Shown here piece after piece: positions 5,846 through 13,798 of a stretch of DNA of 20,374 bases. The number at the start of each line of letters is the position of its first letter. The first letter of the stretch is position 1. The stretch is from positions 1-20,374 of IMG/VR virus record IMGVR_UViG_3300001419_000080; one strand, given 5' to 3'. Both the position numbers and the translations under genes were made by a program. Below the pieces are notes generated by a model. It saw only the letters and a list, made by a program, of their open reading frames with translations. It did not search any database and was not told the DNA's origin. This stretch comes from a virus.

Positions 5846-8800
5846 TTGTTTAACCCTCCAGCAAGGGTCTTAGGACAGAATCTGAGGAAGGAAGCATTGT
5901 CTGAAGTTTTAAATTTCTTGCATTTAAGTAGGTTCATACAAGCGAGATAGGCATAAGTATCTCCTAATAAGGAGCATTTAAACGGCTCGTCTTTCTCGTA
6001 TTTAGCCTTAATTGCCTCTATTAGTCCCATCGAAGAATTGAAATACAATGAGTTATATTTATTATTCTGATCTGTTTCTTTGAATACGATAGGATTTTCG
6101 TATATTTTATTTAAAATTGGTTCGCCGCCTATTCCTATCTTTATATCAAATTCGGCTGGCTGATCAGCAATGAAGTCCCCTAAACCACTTGATCCTTCTG
6201 ATCCATCAAGATTTGAGAATAGATCAAACCACAGAGGCCTATTACTATTTCCTTTACTAGGAACGAAGGCGTTAGGTAGTTTATTCTCTGAGTTCCTACC
6301 GCTAGCCCGATCGATGGGAACACTACTTGGAGCCGCAGGGGCGATATCTGTTAGGTCTTCTTCGGGATAAATCGATCTGTTAGTTAAATCTCCACACGGG
6401 TTAATGCCGTCCTTGTATCTATTTTCACAGTCTGTCCCTCCGAACTTTTTACAGAATTCTATAGGACTGAATTCTTCTAGTAATCCAGTTAACACTAAAT
6501 TTTTAATTACTTTATCTTCTATTTTATCTACAACTTCATTGGGGCCAAATGAACTCAAATCTATTGTATCTACGTCCCTTTTAAAGTTTACTTCTTCCTG
6601 TTTTAATACGTCAGTTGCTGGACTTATAGCATCTGAGGACTTGGTAACATAATTACTCCTTAGAGGTGATCCTAAGATTTCTTTGTTTTTATCAACGTAC
6701 TTGATAAACTTTCTTATTACGTCGTTACTATCAGTGTTTTCTTTATTCAAAGGCGCTTTAAATGAGAAGTTAGAGACAATCTCTGAAGAAAGTTGATTTG
6801 CTTGTTCTGGTGAAATAGTACCCACTCTAGTTATTGCCTGAGGCATGGGGGAATTACCAATACCTGGAGGGCTTAATATATCGCTACTTGAGCTCAAAGA
6901 CGGATAATTTATGTTTTTTATGTCTCCATCTATCGGTATTAAATTTTTAATTAGTGCAGAAATATCTTCAATCTTTCTATTATATGAGTCTTTTATATTT
7001 TTAAAACTATACAATGTTTCAGAGCTTAAGGGCACTTCATCTTCTATATTATTAACAAAATTAGTTAGTGTTATATTTATAGAAGTAGTCAAACTCGATA
7101 AGACCTGGACAATCGCCTCTAGTTTTATCGGGCTTCTTCCTGAGATAAAGAAATTAGGAACTTGATAGGAATTATTATAGTATCCTATTTTATATAACAA
7201 CCCACTCAGGTACGCATAATTCATAAACTTTGTTAATCTTCCGCCCTCGTACCCATCTATTATTTGTCCTAGTTCATTATGAAAAGAATCTGGATTTAAT
7301 ATTAAGAGCAGTTCTTTTGTGGTTAACCCAGAACTCTTATCGTATAAATTTTTAATGAGGTTCGTTGACGCGTTGCCCAAGTTCTCATCTAATGTTCTTG
7401 TCCATTGTTTCAGGGCAACAGGAGCCTCTTTATATATTGTGTCATAATCAATAGCATTTGAGTCTAATCCAAAGGGAGATTTTCCGTAGATTAAACTGTC
7501 TGCAACTGGCTTTAATAAATTGATTTCTTCTTTATCTAGTAGTATATTTGCTTCTTTATTATTAATCAAATACGTGATAGATTCAAAAAATGTTAGTCTA
7601 TTACCCTCAAGAAACTCTTTAAATTTATCAAGCTGAGAAGGATCTATTGCATGAGTTAGATTTATTAACAATCCTATTAACTTTGCAAATCTCTGGCTGT
7701 TATATGTGGAGGCTCTTGTTTGGTCCTTTAACGTAAAGTTTAACAAAGAAATTAAGTTATCTTCTTTATTGGAATATAGATAAGATATATAAGAATCAAT
7801 TGCGCTCTCTCCTCCAAATTCATAAATTAATTGAGTTAATTCATACGCTTTAAAGAACGAAGTTTGGTCTTTCGAGTCTGTTATTGGAGCAAATTTAAGC
7901 AGCAACTCTTCAAAAGTCTCACAAGAAAGAAACTGATTTATCTCTGATTCTTGAAAATTTAAAGATCTTAGTTGGTCAATTAGGCTTTCTCTATCTGCAG
8001 AGAAAGATTTAAAAGATATGTTTGGAATAAAAGACCCCACTCGATATCCTATACCTTCTATTTCTGACAAGATATTCTCTAAAGCGTACTGAATCTGTCT
8101 TCCCCACAAACTTATCTTGCGTAAAGATTCACCTGTAAACGAGACATCTGGTGCTACTGCGATTAATTTTTGATAGCTACTAAGCAAATACTTTGATAAT
8201 CCGCTTAGTCCAGGCATTATTTTCTTGTTATTATATAGATAGTCTATCTCGTTTTTACTTAGGAAAATCTTAGATAGTTCTTCTATTTGAACAGAAATGG
8301 GGCCTAGTCCTTCATACCCAGGCAATGTGCCCCCTTCAGATAACGAGCTTTTTACCGCGGAGAGTAATCCTCCTAAATTAGTGGAAATGTTGTATATGGT
8401 CTCTATTCCAAACAATATGACATCAACATTTAGTTCGTATTCTTCCACGTAAGGATTTTTTACGTCAAATTCAAATCTATCTTCTAATCCGGTTATGTAC
8501 TTAGTGTATATGGGATTATGCTTTATACCTATAAAGTACTTATCCCCCTTTATCTCTGTTTTCTTAACATCCTCGTCTATAAAAATATCTTTATAAGTAT
8601 CGTATATTTTTAGTCTGTGATTAAAAGACTTTAGCTTAGAGAAGCCATCAAGAAAGGATAAACCCGCTATTTTATTTTCTACATTCCCATAGAAAAAAAG
8701 CTCGTTAAATTTTCCAAATAGGCTAATACCGTCAATGCTAGTAAAGCCTTCTTCTAAAGACCTTCCGTAGCAAGACGCGTAAAGATACTCATAGAAAGAA

Positions 8801-9783
8801 GCGAGGTAGTCCACGTTTCCTACCGGAGAGGCTTCGCTATTTCCAAAATAATAGCAAAACGTTTTAAGACTAATTACGTTATCTATCACATCTTGTCCCT
8901 TTCCTGCAAAACTATTTAATAGGTCTTTTTCTGTATATTGCAAATTAGACTCTGCTTTTTGTATAGAAGAGTCAGAGATGGATTGGTTAATGTCTTGAGA
9001 TATCGTCAGAGCCTGCGTAACGTATTTATTTATATTAGATTTTAGTCTGTTATTAAAAGTTTTTTCTTTATTTAAAAGTCTAGGAACGTACTCCGTCCAT
9101 TCTTCAGCAAAGAAGCTTACATCAACTTTTGAAATTCCTTTATTGATATTATACAGCTTATTTTTATAAATCGTCTGAGGAAACGACACGATCTGCCCTT
9201 TGCTATTTGCGATTATTTTTACTTGCTCTTCCCAGTATTTATCTCTATTAAAGAGGGTGTAGTTTACCCCATCAAAAGGCTCTTGTTTATCAACTACAAG
9301 ATTCTGTTCAATAAGGGTTTTAGAAGGAGCATAGGGCGAAATTAATTGAATTAACTGATCAGAAGTAAGGCCCTTTGTAAAAATATCTAAATTTATAACG
9401 GACTTATTAATCTTATCAATATACAAAGATATAAATCTCTCTGTAGTTGTGTTTGATCGATTTGTCGCTTTAAATATGAATTCTGGGATTATCTGCTTTA
9501 GAGCGATTAGAGTCACTATGAAGAACTCTACATTGAAATTATTTATAACTAAAGTGTTTGATATTACCGGAAAAAGAGGAAAAACCGACATTGGCTTTTC
9601 TTTTTCTATTCGGTCTATTACAATACGCGCTAACTCATAAGTAGAGTCTATTGCCTTTTGTCTTTCTATTTTCGTAGAAATCGGAGAGACTTGTTTTTCA
9701 TAGGCATCTACAGCCTGCTCAACGATAAACGTCAAGCTGCCCTTAATAAGGGCTAGTTGCTTGATTGTGTCTCCGAATAACAT
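5842..9783 (-). CDS. Giant unrecognised protein (1313 aa), probable virion component
   Basis: The largest gene in the window, with one uninterrupted frame and no recognised family. The protein is Asn/Ile/Lys/Ser-rich and mainly helical in its first ~950 residues (for example ISTNLGGLLSAVKSSLSEGG, DQLRSLNFQESEINQFLS). It lacks the long regular coiled coil and hydrophobic segments usual in tape-measure proteins. Residues about 975-1240 are Ser/Pro/Asp-rich and likely flexible. Seven of its ten cysteines fall after about residue 1110 (FCKKFGGTDCENRY, NPCGD, FKCSLL, LACMNLLKCKKF, RFCPK), suggesting a small disulfide- or metal-stabilised C-terminal module. It is first in the operon with the LRR and fibre-like genes, so a baseplate or fibre-hub role is plausible but unproven. 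No SD precedes the ATG; a palindromic pair of GTTTAAAG boxes does. Local GC falls to about 28% (9001-9060). Confidence 0.7.
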   Translation of the reverse strand: MLFGDTIKQLALIKGSLTFIVEQAVDAYEKQVSPISTKIERQKAIDSTYELARIVIDRIEKEKPMSVFPLFPVISNTLVINNFNVEFFIVTLIALKQIIPEFIFKATNRSNTTTERFISLYIDKINKSVINLDIFTKGLTSDQLIQLISPYAPSKTLIEQNLVVDKQEPFDGVNYTLFNRDKYWEEQVKIIANSKGQIVSFPQTIYKNKLYNINKGISKVDVSFFAEEWTEYVPRLLNKEKTFNNRLKSNINKYVTQALTISQDINQSISDSSIQKAESNLQYTEKDLLNSFAGKGQDVIDNVISLKTFCYYFGNSEASPVGNVDYLASFYEYLYASCYGRSLEEGFTSIDGISLFGKFNELFFYGNVENKIAGLSFLDGFSKLKSFNHRLKIYDTYKDIFIDEDVKKTEIKGDKYFIGIKHNPIYTKYITGLEDRFEFDVKNPYVEEYELNVDVILFGIETIYNISTNLGGLLSAVKSSLSEGGTLPGYEGLGPISVQIEELSKIFLSKNEIDYLYNNKKIMPGLSGLSKYLLSSYQKLIAVAPDVSFTGESLRKISLWGRQIQYALENILSEIEGIGYRVGSFIPNISFKSFSADRESLIDQLRSLNFQESEINQFLSCETFEELLLKFAPITDSKDQTSFFKAYELTQLIYEFGGESAIDSYISYLYSNKEDNLISLLNFTLKDQTRASTYNSQRFAKLIGLLINLTHAIDPSQLDKFKEFLEGNRLTFFESITYLINNKEANILLDKEEINLLKPVADSLIYGKSPFGLDSNAIDYDTIYKEAPVALKQWTRTLDENLGNASTNLIKNLYDKSSGLTTKELLLILNPDSFHNELGQIIDGYEGGRLTKFMNYAYLSGLLYKIGYYNNSYQVPNFFISGRSPIKLEAIVQVLSSLTTSINITLTNFVNNIEDEVPLSSETLYSFKNIKDSYNRKIEDISALIKNLIPIDGDIKNINYPSLSSSSDILSPPGIGNSPMPQAITRVGTISPEQANQLSSEIVSNFSFKAPLNKENTDSNDVIRKFIKYVDKNKEILGSPLRSNYVTKSSDAISPATDVLKQEEVNFKRDVDTIDLSSFGPNEVVDKIEDKVIKNLVLTGLLEEFSPIEFCKKFGGTDCENRYKDGINPCGDLTNRSIYPEEDLTDIAPAAPSSVPIDRASGRNSENKLPNAFVPSKGNSNRPLWFDLFSNLDGSEGSSGLGDFIADQPAEFDIKIGIGGEPILNKIYENPIVFKETDQNNKYNSLYFNSSMGLIEAIKAKYEKDEPFKCSLLGDTYAYLACMNLLKCKKFKTSDNASFLRFCPKTLAGGLNK

Positions 9784-9802
9784 GTTAAAACGCTTTTTTA
9801 AA

Positions 9803-9810
9803 CTTTAAAC
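9803..9810 (-). promoter_or_regulatory. GTTTAAAG box facing the 1313-aa gene
   Basis: The minus strand reads AAGTTTAAAG followed by a TTTAAAAAAGCG tract, with the box ending 19 nt before the ATG at 9783. It is half of a perfect inverted repeat with the plus-strand box at 9816-9823. Inferred promoter element. Confidence 0.5.
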
Positions 9811-9815
9811 TTTAA

Positions 9816-9823
9816 GTTTAAAG
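9816..9823 (+). promoter_or_regulatory. GTTTAAAG box facing the LOG-like gene
   Basis: The plus strand reads TTAAGTTTAAAGCTTTG, with the box ending 22 nt before the ATG at 9846. It is followed by a poly-A leader (10 or more A) and no SD. It is the plus-strand partner in the palindromic divergent pair. Confidence 0.5.
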
Positions 9824-9845
9824 CTTTGTAGCTTAAAAAAAAAAT

Positions 9846-10310
9846 ATGTCTTCTAAACTATCAGTAGTTGTTATAAAGTCTAAGTCGGTAGACACTACTT
9901 CTGACTTAAATAAAATGGTTGTTCATTTAGAACAAACTTTAACAGAAAAAGAAAACATCGAATTAAAAACAAGACAATCGATTACTGATGCTTTGATAAA
10001 GAGCTCCGATTTTATCATCTTCTCTGGATGGGATTCTGCTCTATTATCTAGCTTTTTTCACACGCTAAGCTTGCTAGAAAAATCTGAACTAGACAAAAAG
10101 GTGTTTTTATTTGACGAACCGGGAACTAATTGCTGGACGGACATAAATAGGCTTTTGACTTTCGGAATGGATATTGGAAGAATAGATCCTTCAATATTTG
10201 ATAAAGTTATTGACTGTTGGAATTATCGTGATATAATGAGCTATATAGACTTAGAGATACGTAAGCTCGAGAAATCAAATGCAGATTCAGGAACTGTTGC
10301 TACTGTCTAA
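9846..10310 (+). CDS. LOG-like / Rossmann-type protein with degenerate motif (154 aa)
   Basis: The middle and C-terminal part looks like the second half of LOG (lysine-decarboxylase-like, cytokinin-riboside 5'-monophosphate phosphoribohydrolase) proteins: 'SSDFIIFSGWDSALLSSFF' (about residues 53-71), then 'KKVFLFDEPGTNCWTDINRLL', then a short 'FDKVIDCWNYRDIMSYI' end. In true LOG enzymes the first segment carries PGGxGTxxE. Here it reads SGWDSALLSSFF, so the catalytic Gly/Thr/Glu residues are absent. It is therefore probably not an active LOG enzyme, though it may keep a nucleotide-binding fold. It is short (LOGs are usually about 180-220 aa). There is no SD; the leader is poly-A. The stop lies 32 nt inside the next gene. 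Assignment is tentative; it could be an unrelated alpha/beta protein. Confidence 0.4.
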   Translation: MSSKLSVVVIKSKSVDTTSDLNKMVVHLEQTLTEKENIELKTRQSITDALIKSSDFIIFSGWDSALLSSFFHTLSLLEKSELDKKVFLFDEPGTNCWTDINRLLTFGMDIGRIDPSIFDKVIDCWNYRDIMSYIDLEIRKLEKSNADSGTVATV

Positions 10311-11244
10311 TATCTCTGACGCGGCCCTTGATAAGGTTTTATTGCACGATAAGTGGAAACACGAACAGACATTAGCCCACGAGAAATGGATCGCCGAGTT
10401 AAATGTAAATGCAAAATCTGGGAATAAACCAAGCGTTGTAACATCAGAAGCCCTTTCAGAAGATGATATCTTAATAAACGAATTAACGGGATACGGAGAA
10501 CTTGACCATTCCCATATAGGAAAACTTTCAAAAACTCCTATCTGGCAAGCAGCAGAGGTGAAAGCGCTAGATATATTTTATGACTGGAAGAAATCAATCA
10601 TAGATATTGATGACTTACCTAAAAAAGACCTTTCCGACCCTAGGATTAAAAAGCTACTCACCACTTTCTTGTGGGCAAACTCCTTGGCACAGAGAAAAGC
10701 CTATTGGCCAGATGGAAAAGATATGCATTACGCAGCCGCTGCTCAGAGGGAGATAAAACAAAAACTGCAGACCTACGCAAATTCTACGATCGTAAAAGGA
10801 TATGATGCTTTCAAAAAATTCTGGGAGAGAGTCAACGAAGGAACAAAAGTTGAATTTAACTCAACATTTATTGCCGACATCTTAGATAACGCGTATGAGG
10901 AAACTATAAAGAAAGAGAGAAAGGAAGAAAAAACAGATCTATTTAGATCCCCTCTGTTCCACGAGGTAAAGAAAAACTTCCCCCACATCGATCTAAGGGA
11001 CCTAAAGAAACAAATGATTGCCAAGAGGGGAGATTTTATGAGCGCCATATTAGCAATGGAACTCAATTATTTTTCCAAAAACATCCCAGAAGAGTATAAA
11101 GATCTATACACCCAAGAAACTTGGGAGTCAAGTTACTTCAAGCATCTTAGGAAGTACGAAGAAATTTGGCGCGAGACCTACTCTAACTTTTACAGAAAAA
11201 TTCGCAAGGACTTTGAAAAATGGAAGAAGGAATCAACATTCTAA
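10279..11244 (+). CDS. Unrecognised 321-aa helical protein upstream of the portal
   Basis: No family recognised. The protein is strongly helical in appearance and rich in Lys, Glu, Trp and Tyr, with 'TPIWQAAEVKALDIFYDWKK' near residue 90. The C-terminus is highly charged and aromatic (KYEEIWRETYSNFYRKIRKD). No transmembrane segment or signal peptide is visible. The ATG at 10279 overlaps the LOG-like gene by 32 nt. No nearby in-frame alternative exists before a distant Met, so this start is the best one. It is followed, with a 25-nt overlap, by a 64-aa gene and then the portal. The position suggests a head/neck, packaging-accessory or terminase-associated role, inferred only from location. Confidence 0.6.
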   Translation: MQIQELLLLSNISDAALDKVLLHDKWKHEQTLAHEKWIAELNVNAKSGNKPSVVTSEALSEDDILINELTGYGELDHSHIGKLSKTPIWQAAEVKALDIFYDWKKSIIDIDDLPKKDLSDPRIKKLLTTFLWANSLAQRKAYWPDGKDMHYAAAAQREIKQKLQTYANSTIVKGYDAFKKFWERVNEGTKVEFNSTFIADILDNAYEETIKKERKEEKTDLFRSPLFHEVKKNFPHIDLRDLKKQMIAKRGDFMSAILAMELNYFSKNIPEEYKDLYTQETWESSYFKHLRKYEEIWRETYSNFYRKIRKDFEKWKKESTF

Positions 11245-11414
11245 CAACAGGTCACAACGTTGTTGTTGAAGGAGCTGAACAGCTCATAGAAGAATGGGAG
11301 GCAGGAACGCTTACCCGAGAAGAACTAACAAATAGGCTAATGGAGCTAGAAACAGTATACATTGATCTTCAGAAGGTAAATGAGCCAACTGAGTTTAAAG
11401 ATACTAAAGAATAA
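11220..11414 (+). CDS. Small acidic protein (64 aa) upstream of the portal
   Basis: A small Glu/Thr-rich helical protein (MEEGINILTTGHNVVVEGAE, then 'EWEAGTLTREELTNRLMELETVY'). Family not recognised. It starts inside the last 25 nt of the 321-aa gene and ends 12 nt before the portal ATG. The 'EWxxGTLTREEL' segment resembles short helical modules that cap portal or packaging proteins, but this is weak. Its C-terminal codons (Glu-Phe-Lys-Asp) contain the GTTTAAAG box at 11393-11400, so the sequence may serve both as coding and as the portal's promoter. Confidence 0.6.
   Translation: MEEGINILTTGHNVVVEGAEQLIEEWEAGTLTREELTNRLMELETVYIDLQKVNEPTEFKDTKE
11393..11400 (+). promoter_or_regulatory. GTTTAAAG box ahead of the portal gene, inside the previous gene
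   Basis: An exact box, TGAGTTTAAAGATAC, ends 26 nt before the portal ATG. It lies within the 3' coding end of the 64-aa gene. The spacing to the ATG matches the intergenic copies (19-43 nt), which supports function despite the coding location. Confidence 0.5.
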
Positions 11415-11426
11415 TGTTTTGACTTA

Positions 11427-13295
11427 ATGACCTCTGAAAATCCCCAAAGGCATATTAAATCTGGGTTTTTCGATCGTTATTTTTCCTTGGGAACTCCTCA
11501 GGGTAACTTAGCAGGATATAAATCAGATCCATACTCCTATTCAGGAGCGCCCTATCTAACAAGTGGGGTAATCCTCCCTCGTCGCGATGATATCCTCTTA
11601 GAGGAGGGTGGCGGAGGCCCACGGGCCATCGAGAAGTACATGAGGCTATTTAACGATAGCCAAATTCTTGCTGCCTGGGAGAAACTAATAGGAGAGATAG
11701 TTCAAAGGCCTTGGGAAGTTTACCCTTCCTCAGACTCCAACGAAGACGAGAAGATCGCAGAATTTGTGCGACAAGTCATAAATCGTATGGGAAGTAACAC
11801 AAGGCAATCCTATGGCAAAGAACAGCTAGTAGCAACTAACTCTGGATTTGATACTTTTATCAGAGGGATGTGCGAATCGATTGTCCTAGGGATGTCGATC
11901 GGCGAGATTTGTTGGATGAAGCAGGGCAAATACATCGTGCCCTCTGAGATTAAGATAAGAGACCCCCGGCGCTTCTTGTTCAGACTCAATGAAGATGGCA
12001 CTGTAAGTCCTAGGCTTATTACGATGTTCTCTCCTGTGGAGGGCATGGGTATACCGCTTAGGTCTATGATTATGCATAGACACTGGGCCTATAGTAATTT
12101 CATGGATGTTCATGGCTCTGGCCTCGGGCGGCAGCTATATCCCTTAGTAGAGTTTAGAAGAACTCTTTTAAATTTCTGGTTACAGTACGCCGATAAGCAC
12201 ACTACACCAACTGCTGTGGGTAAATTTAGCTTAGGCACCCCAGAGGAAGAGGTTAATTCTCTATTCACTGCGCTCCAGCGTTTAGGCCAAGAGACGGCAG
12301 TTGTGATCCCTGATGAGATGGATATCAGCTGGCTAGAGAGCAATGGTCGCCCAGAACTCTATAATCAGCTCATTACATATATTGACCAGCAAATCAGTTT
12401 TGTGATTAACGGCGAGACAACTGTTGGCCAGGAGACCGGGAGTGTTGGCTCATTTGCGCGCGATCAAATCGCCGACTCTGTGCGTATGAGAAAGGCCAAG
12501 GCATTCTCTGAAGAACTCGATGAGACAATCAACTCTACATTGGTCCGATGGATAGTAGAACTCAACTACCCTGGTAAGACTCCTCCTAGATTGGTTCGCA
12601 ACTTTGAAGACCTCAAGCAGCGCGAAGATCCAGTGCGCATGGTACAAGTACTTTCTCAACTTGGGGCTTTGGGCTATCAAGTAGAAGATATTGATTGGCT
12701 TAAAGAAAAACTTAACATCCCCTCTCTAACAAAACAAGAGATGCCCGAGGGAGGAATGATGGGAGGAATGATGCCTCCTATGGAAGGAGGAGCGGAAGAA
12801 GAGGCTCCGATGGCCGAAGACATGGACTTCGGTACGGATCTCATGAAACTCTTTGATTTTGAAGAGCCTTCTGAAAAGCAGAAGATATCTCAAGAGATTT
12901 CCGCTAAGTTCAAAGGAGACCTGGATGACGTAGGGTTCCAGAGAATTGTCACTGACTCCACCGGTAATGAGATGAATATCTCTAAGCTTAAGATTGACGA
13001 GTTCACGTCTCCAGGGGAGATCATCTTCGTTGTAGAAAGACTGCTAGAAGAAGTCAGAAACCTTCGCAGGATTTCTCCAGAGGCTGTGGAGTCTAAATCT
13101 CTATGCGAGACAGAACTCCAGAGAATGAAGTCGTTAATAGAGCAAGAGAGTCTTTCTGAGTGTGATTCAAAAGATCTTGTGGGTCTATATCAGAAAGCCT
13201 TCAGGTTAAATAGGTACTCTGTGCACAGGGAGGCCGTTACTTTGGACACAGAGGGTAAGGGATATTGGCGCTGGTTCGACCCTTATTTTCAATAA
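11427..13295 (+). CDS. Portal protein, Mu gp29-like (DUF935) with C-terminal extension
   Basis: A 622-aa portal protein that forms the dodecameric ring at one capsid vertex through which DNA is packaged and ejected. Residues about 60-390 follow the DUF935 order: 'AAWEKLIGEIVQRPWEVYPS', 'SIVLGMSIGEICW', 'IKIRDPRRFLFRLNEDG', 'RLITMFSP', 'HRHWAYSNFMDVHGSGLGRQ', 'KHTTPTAVGKFSLGTPEEEV', 'ETAVVIPDEMDISWLES', 'YIDQQISFVINGETTVGQET' and 'GSVGSFARDQIADSVRMRKA'. After about residue 435 there is an acidic, Met/Gly-rich linker (GGMMGGMMPPMEGGAEEEAP), then an extra ~150-residue domain without a recognised family, ending GYWRWFDPYFQ. The extension is beyond the usual Mu-like length. The start lies 12 nt after the upstream stop, with no strong SD. 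Portals of T4-like cyanophages belong to a different (gp20) family. Confidence 0.88.
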   Translation: MTSENPQRHIKSGFFDRYFSLGTPQGNLAGYKSDPYSYSGAPYLTSGVILPRRDDILLEEGGGGPRAIEKYMRLFNDSQILAAWEKLIGEIVQRPWEVYPSSDSNEDEKIAEFVRQVINRMGSNTRQSYGKEQLVATNSGFDTFIRGMCESIVLGMSIGEICWMKQGKYIVPSEIKIRDPRRFLFRLNEDGTVSPRLITMFSPVEGMGIPLRSMIMHRHWAYSNFMDVHGSGLGRQLYPLVEFRRTLLNFWLQYADKHTTPTAVGKFSLGTPEEEVNSLFTALQRLGQETAVVIPDEMDISWLESNGRPELYNQLITYIDQQISFVINGETTVGQETGSVGSFARDQIADSVRMRKAKAFSEELDETINSTLVRWIVELNYPGKTPPRLVRNFEDLKQREDPVRMVQVLSQLGALGYQVEDIDWLKEKLNIPSLTKQEMPEGGMMGGMMPPMEGGAEEEAPMAEDMDFGTDLMKLFDFEEPSEKQKISQEISAKFKGDLDDVGFQRIVTDSTGNEMNISKLKIDEFTSPGEIIFVVERLLEEVRNLRRISPEAVESKSLCETELQRMKSLIEQESLSECDSKDLVGLYQKAFRLNRYSVHREAVTLDTEGKGYWRWFDPYFQ

Positions 13296-13303
13296 TACGT
13301 TTA

Positions 13304-13311
13304 GTTTAAAT
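13304..13311 (+). promoter_or_regulatory. GTTTAAAT box variant upstream of the tail tube
   Basis: This is a one-mismatch version of the box (final G to T), TTAGTTTAAATATTC, 33 nt before the tube ATG. It overlaps the first arm of an AT-rich inverted repeat (13309-13326). The gap between the portal and tube genes is 49 nt. Confidence 0.4.
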
Positions 13312-13326
13312 ATTCTTTAGAATATT
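13309..13326. repeat. AT-rich inverted repeat (7-bp stem, TTTA loop) before the tail tube
   Basis: AATATTC (13309-13315) and GAATATT (13320-13326) are exact reverse complements around TTTA. The stem holds only one G-C pair and no T-run follows, so an intrinsic terminator is unlikely. It could be an operator or the upstream part of the tube gene's promoter. Confidence 0.55.
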
Positions 13327-13344
13327 GCATATACGTAATCTGCT

Positions 13345-13776
13345 ATGCTAAAATATAAGCCCATTACTCAAGCACAGTATTGGATTCAGTGTTCTGGTTT
13401 CACAAACCACTACTTCACTACTTTTTCCGGTATTAGAGACACATCTGGTACAACCCAATATGCCGATGGTGTAAGAGGACGTATCTTCCAGCTCAAGGGT
13501 CCTCGTACTCTTGCTGAAGTAACAATCTCTACTCCTTTCGACCCTGAAAAGCACGCTGACATCGTTGACTTCTGGAAGACCTATGACTGTTCCTTTGTAA
13601 CTCTAACCGTTACTCCCGTTAATTGCGGCGAAGACCCTACTCCTCTAGGCAGCAGAACAATCACTGTACCTGACGCTCAGATCACTTCACTTAACTTCGG
13701 TCAGGCCGACAGAGCCTCTACAAATGTCTCTACACTAGAGCTTACATTTGTAATGGATACATTCACCTATAACTGA
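13345..13776 (+). CDS. Tail tube protein (gp19-like)
   Basis: A 143-aa protein of the size and pattern of phage tail tube monomers. The N-terminal half holds short beta strands (YWIQCSGFTNHYFTTFSGI) and a 'RIFQLKGPRTLAEVTISTPF' strand. 'DFWKTYDCSFVTLTVTPVNC' and a long beta-loop-beta ending TLELTFVMDTFTYN follow. Tube subunits stack as hexameric rings inside the sheath and form the channel for DNA. It is next to the portal on the plus strand and about 12 kb from the sheath, which is on the minus strand. In most contractile phages sheath and tube are adjacent. C-ending codons dominate, consistent with high expression. An alternative is a related tube-like initiator or baseplate protein. Confidence 0.78.
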   Translation: MLKYKPITQAQYWIQCSGFTNHYFTTFSGIRDTSGTTQYADGVRGRIFQLKGPRTLAEVTISTPFDPEKHADIVDFWKTYDCSFVTLTVTPVNCGEDPTPLGSRTITVPDAQITSLNFGQADRASTNVSTLELTFVMDTFTYN

Positions 13777-13798
13777 TATATTACAAGAGGGTTGAGGT

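Larger units (their letters stand above)
9803..9823. repeat. Palindrome formed by two head-away GTTTAAAG boxes
   Basis: The left arm CTTTAAACTT (9803-9812) and right arm AAGTTTAAAG (9814-9823) are exact reverse complements around a single central T at 9813, as counted from the printed sequence. The palindrome lies in the 62-nt gap between divergent genes. It could be a shared operator or two overlapping divergent promoters. Confidence 0.75.

Noticed and set aside
9540-9547. TATAAATA on the minus strand as a T4-like late promoter
   Set aside because: It is internal to the 1313-aa gene with no start nearby; probably chance in AT-rich DNA.
5842-9783. Tape-measure protein
   Set aside because: No long regular coiled coil, repeated motif or hydrophobic segments, and it is not next to the chaperone or tube genes.
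9821-9834. AAGCT-TTGT-AGCTT hairpin in the leader of the LOG-like gene
   Set aside because: The 5-bp stem is short and overlaps the box palindrome; no independent support as a terminator or riboswitch.
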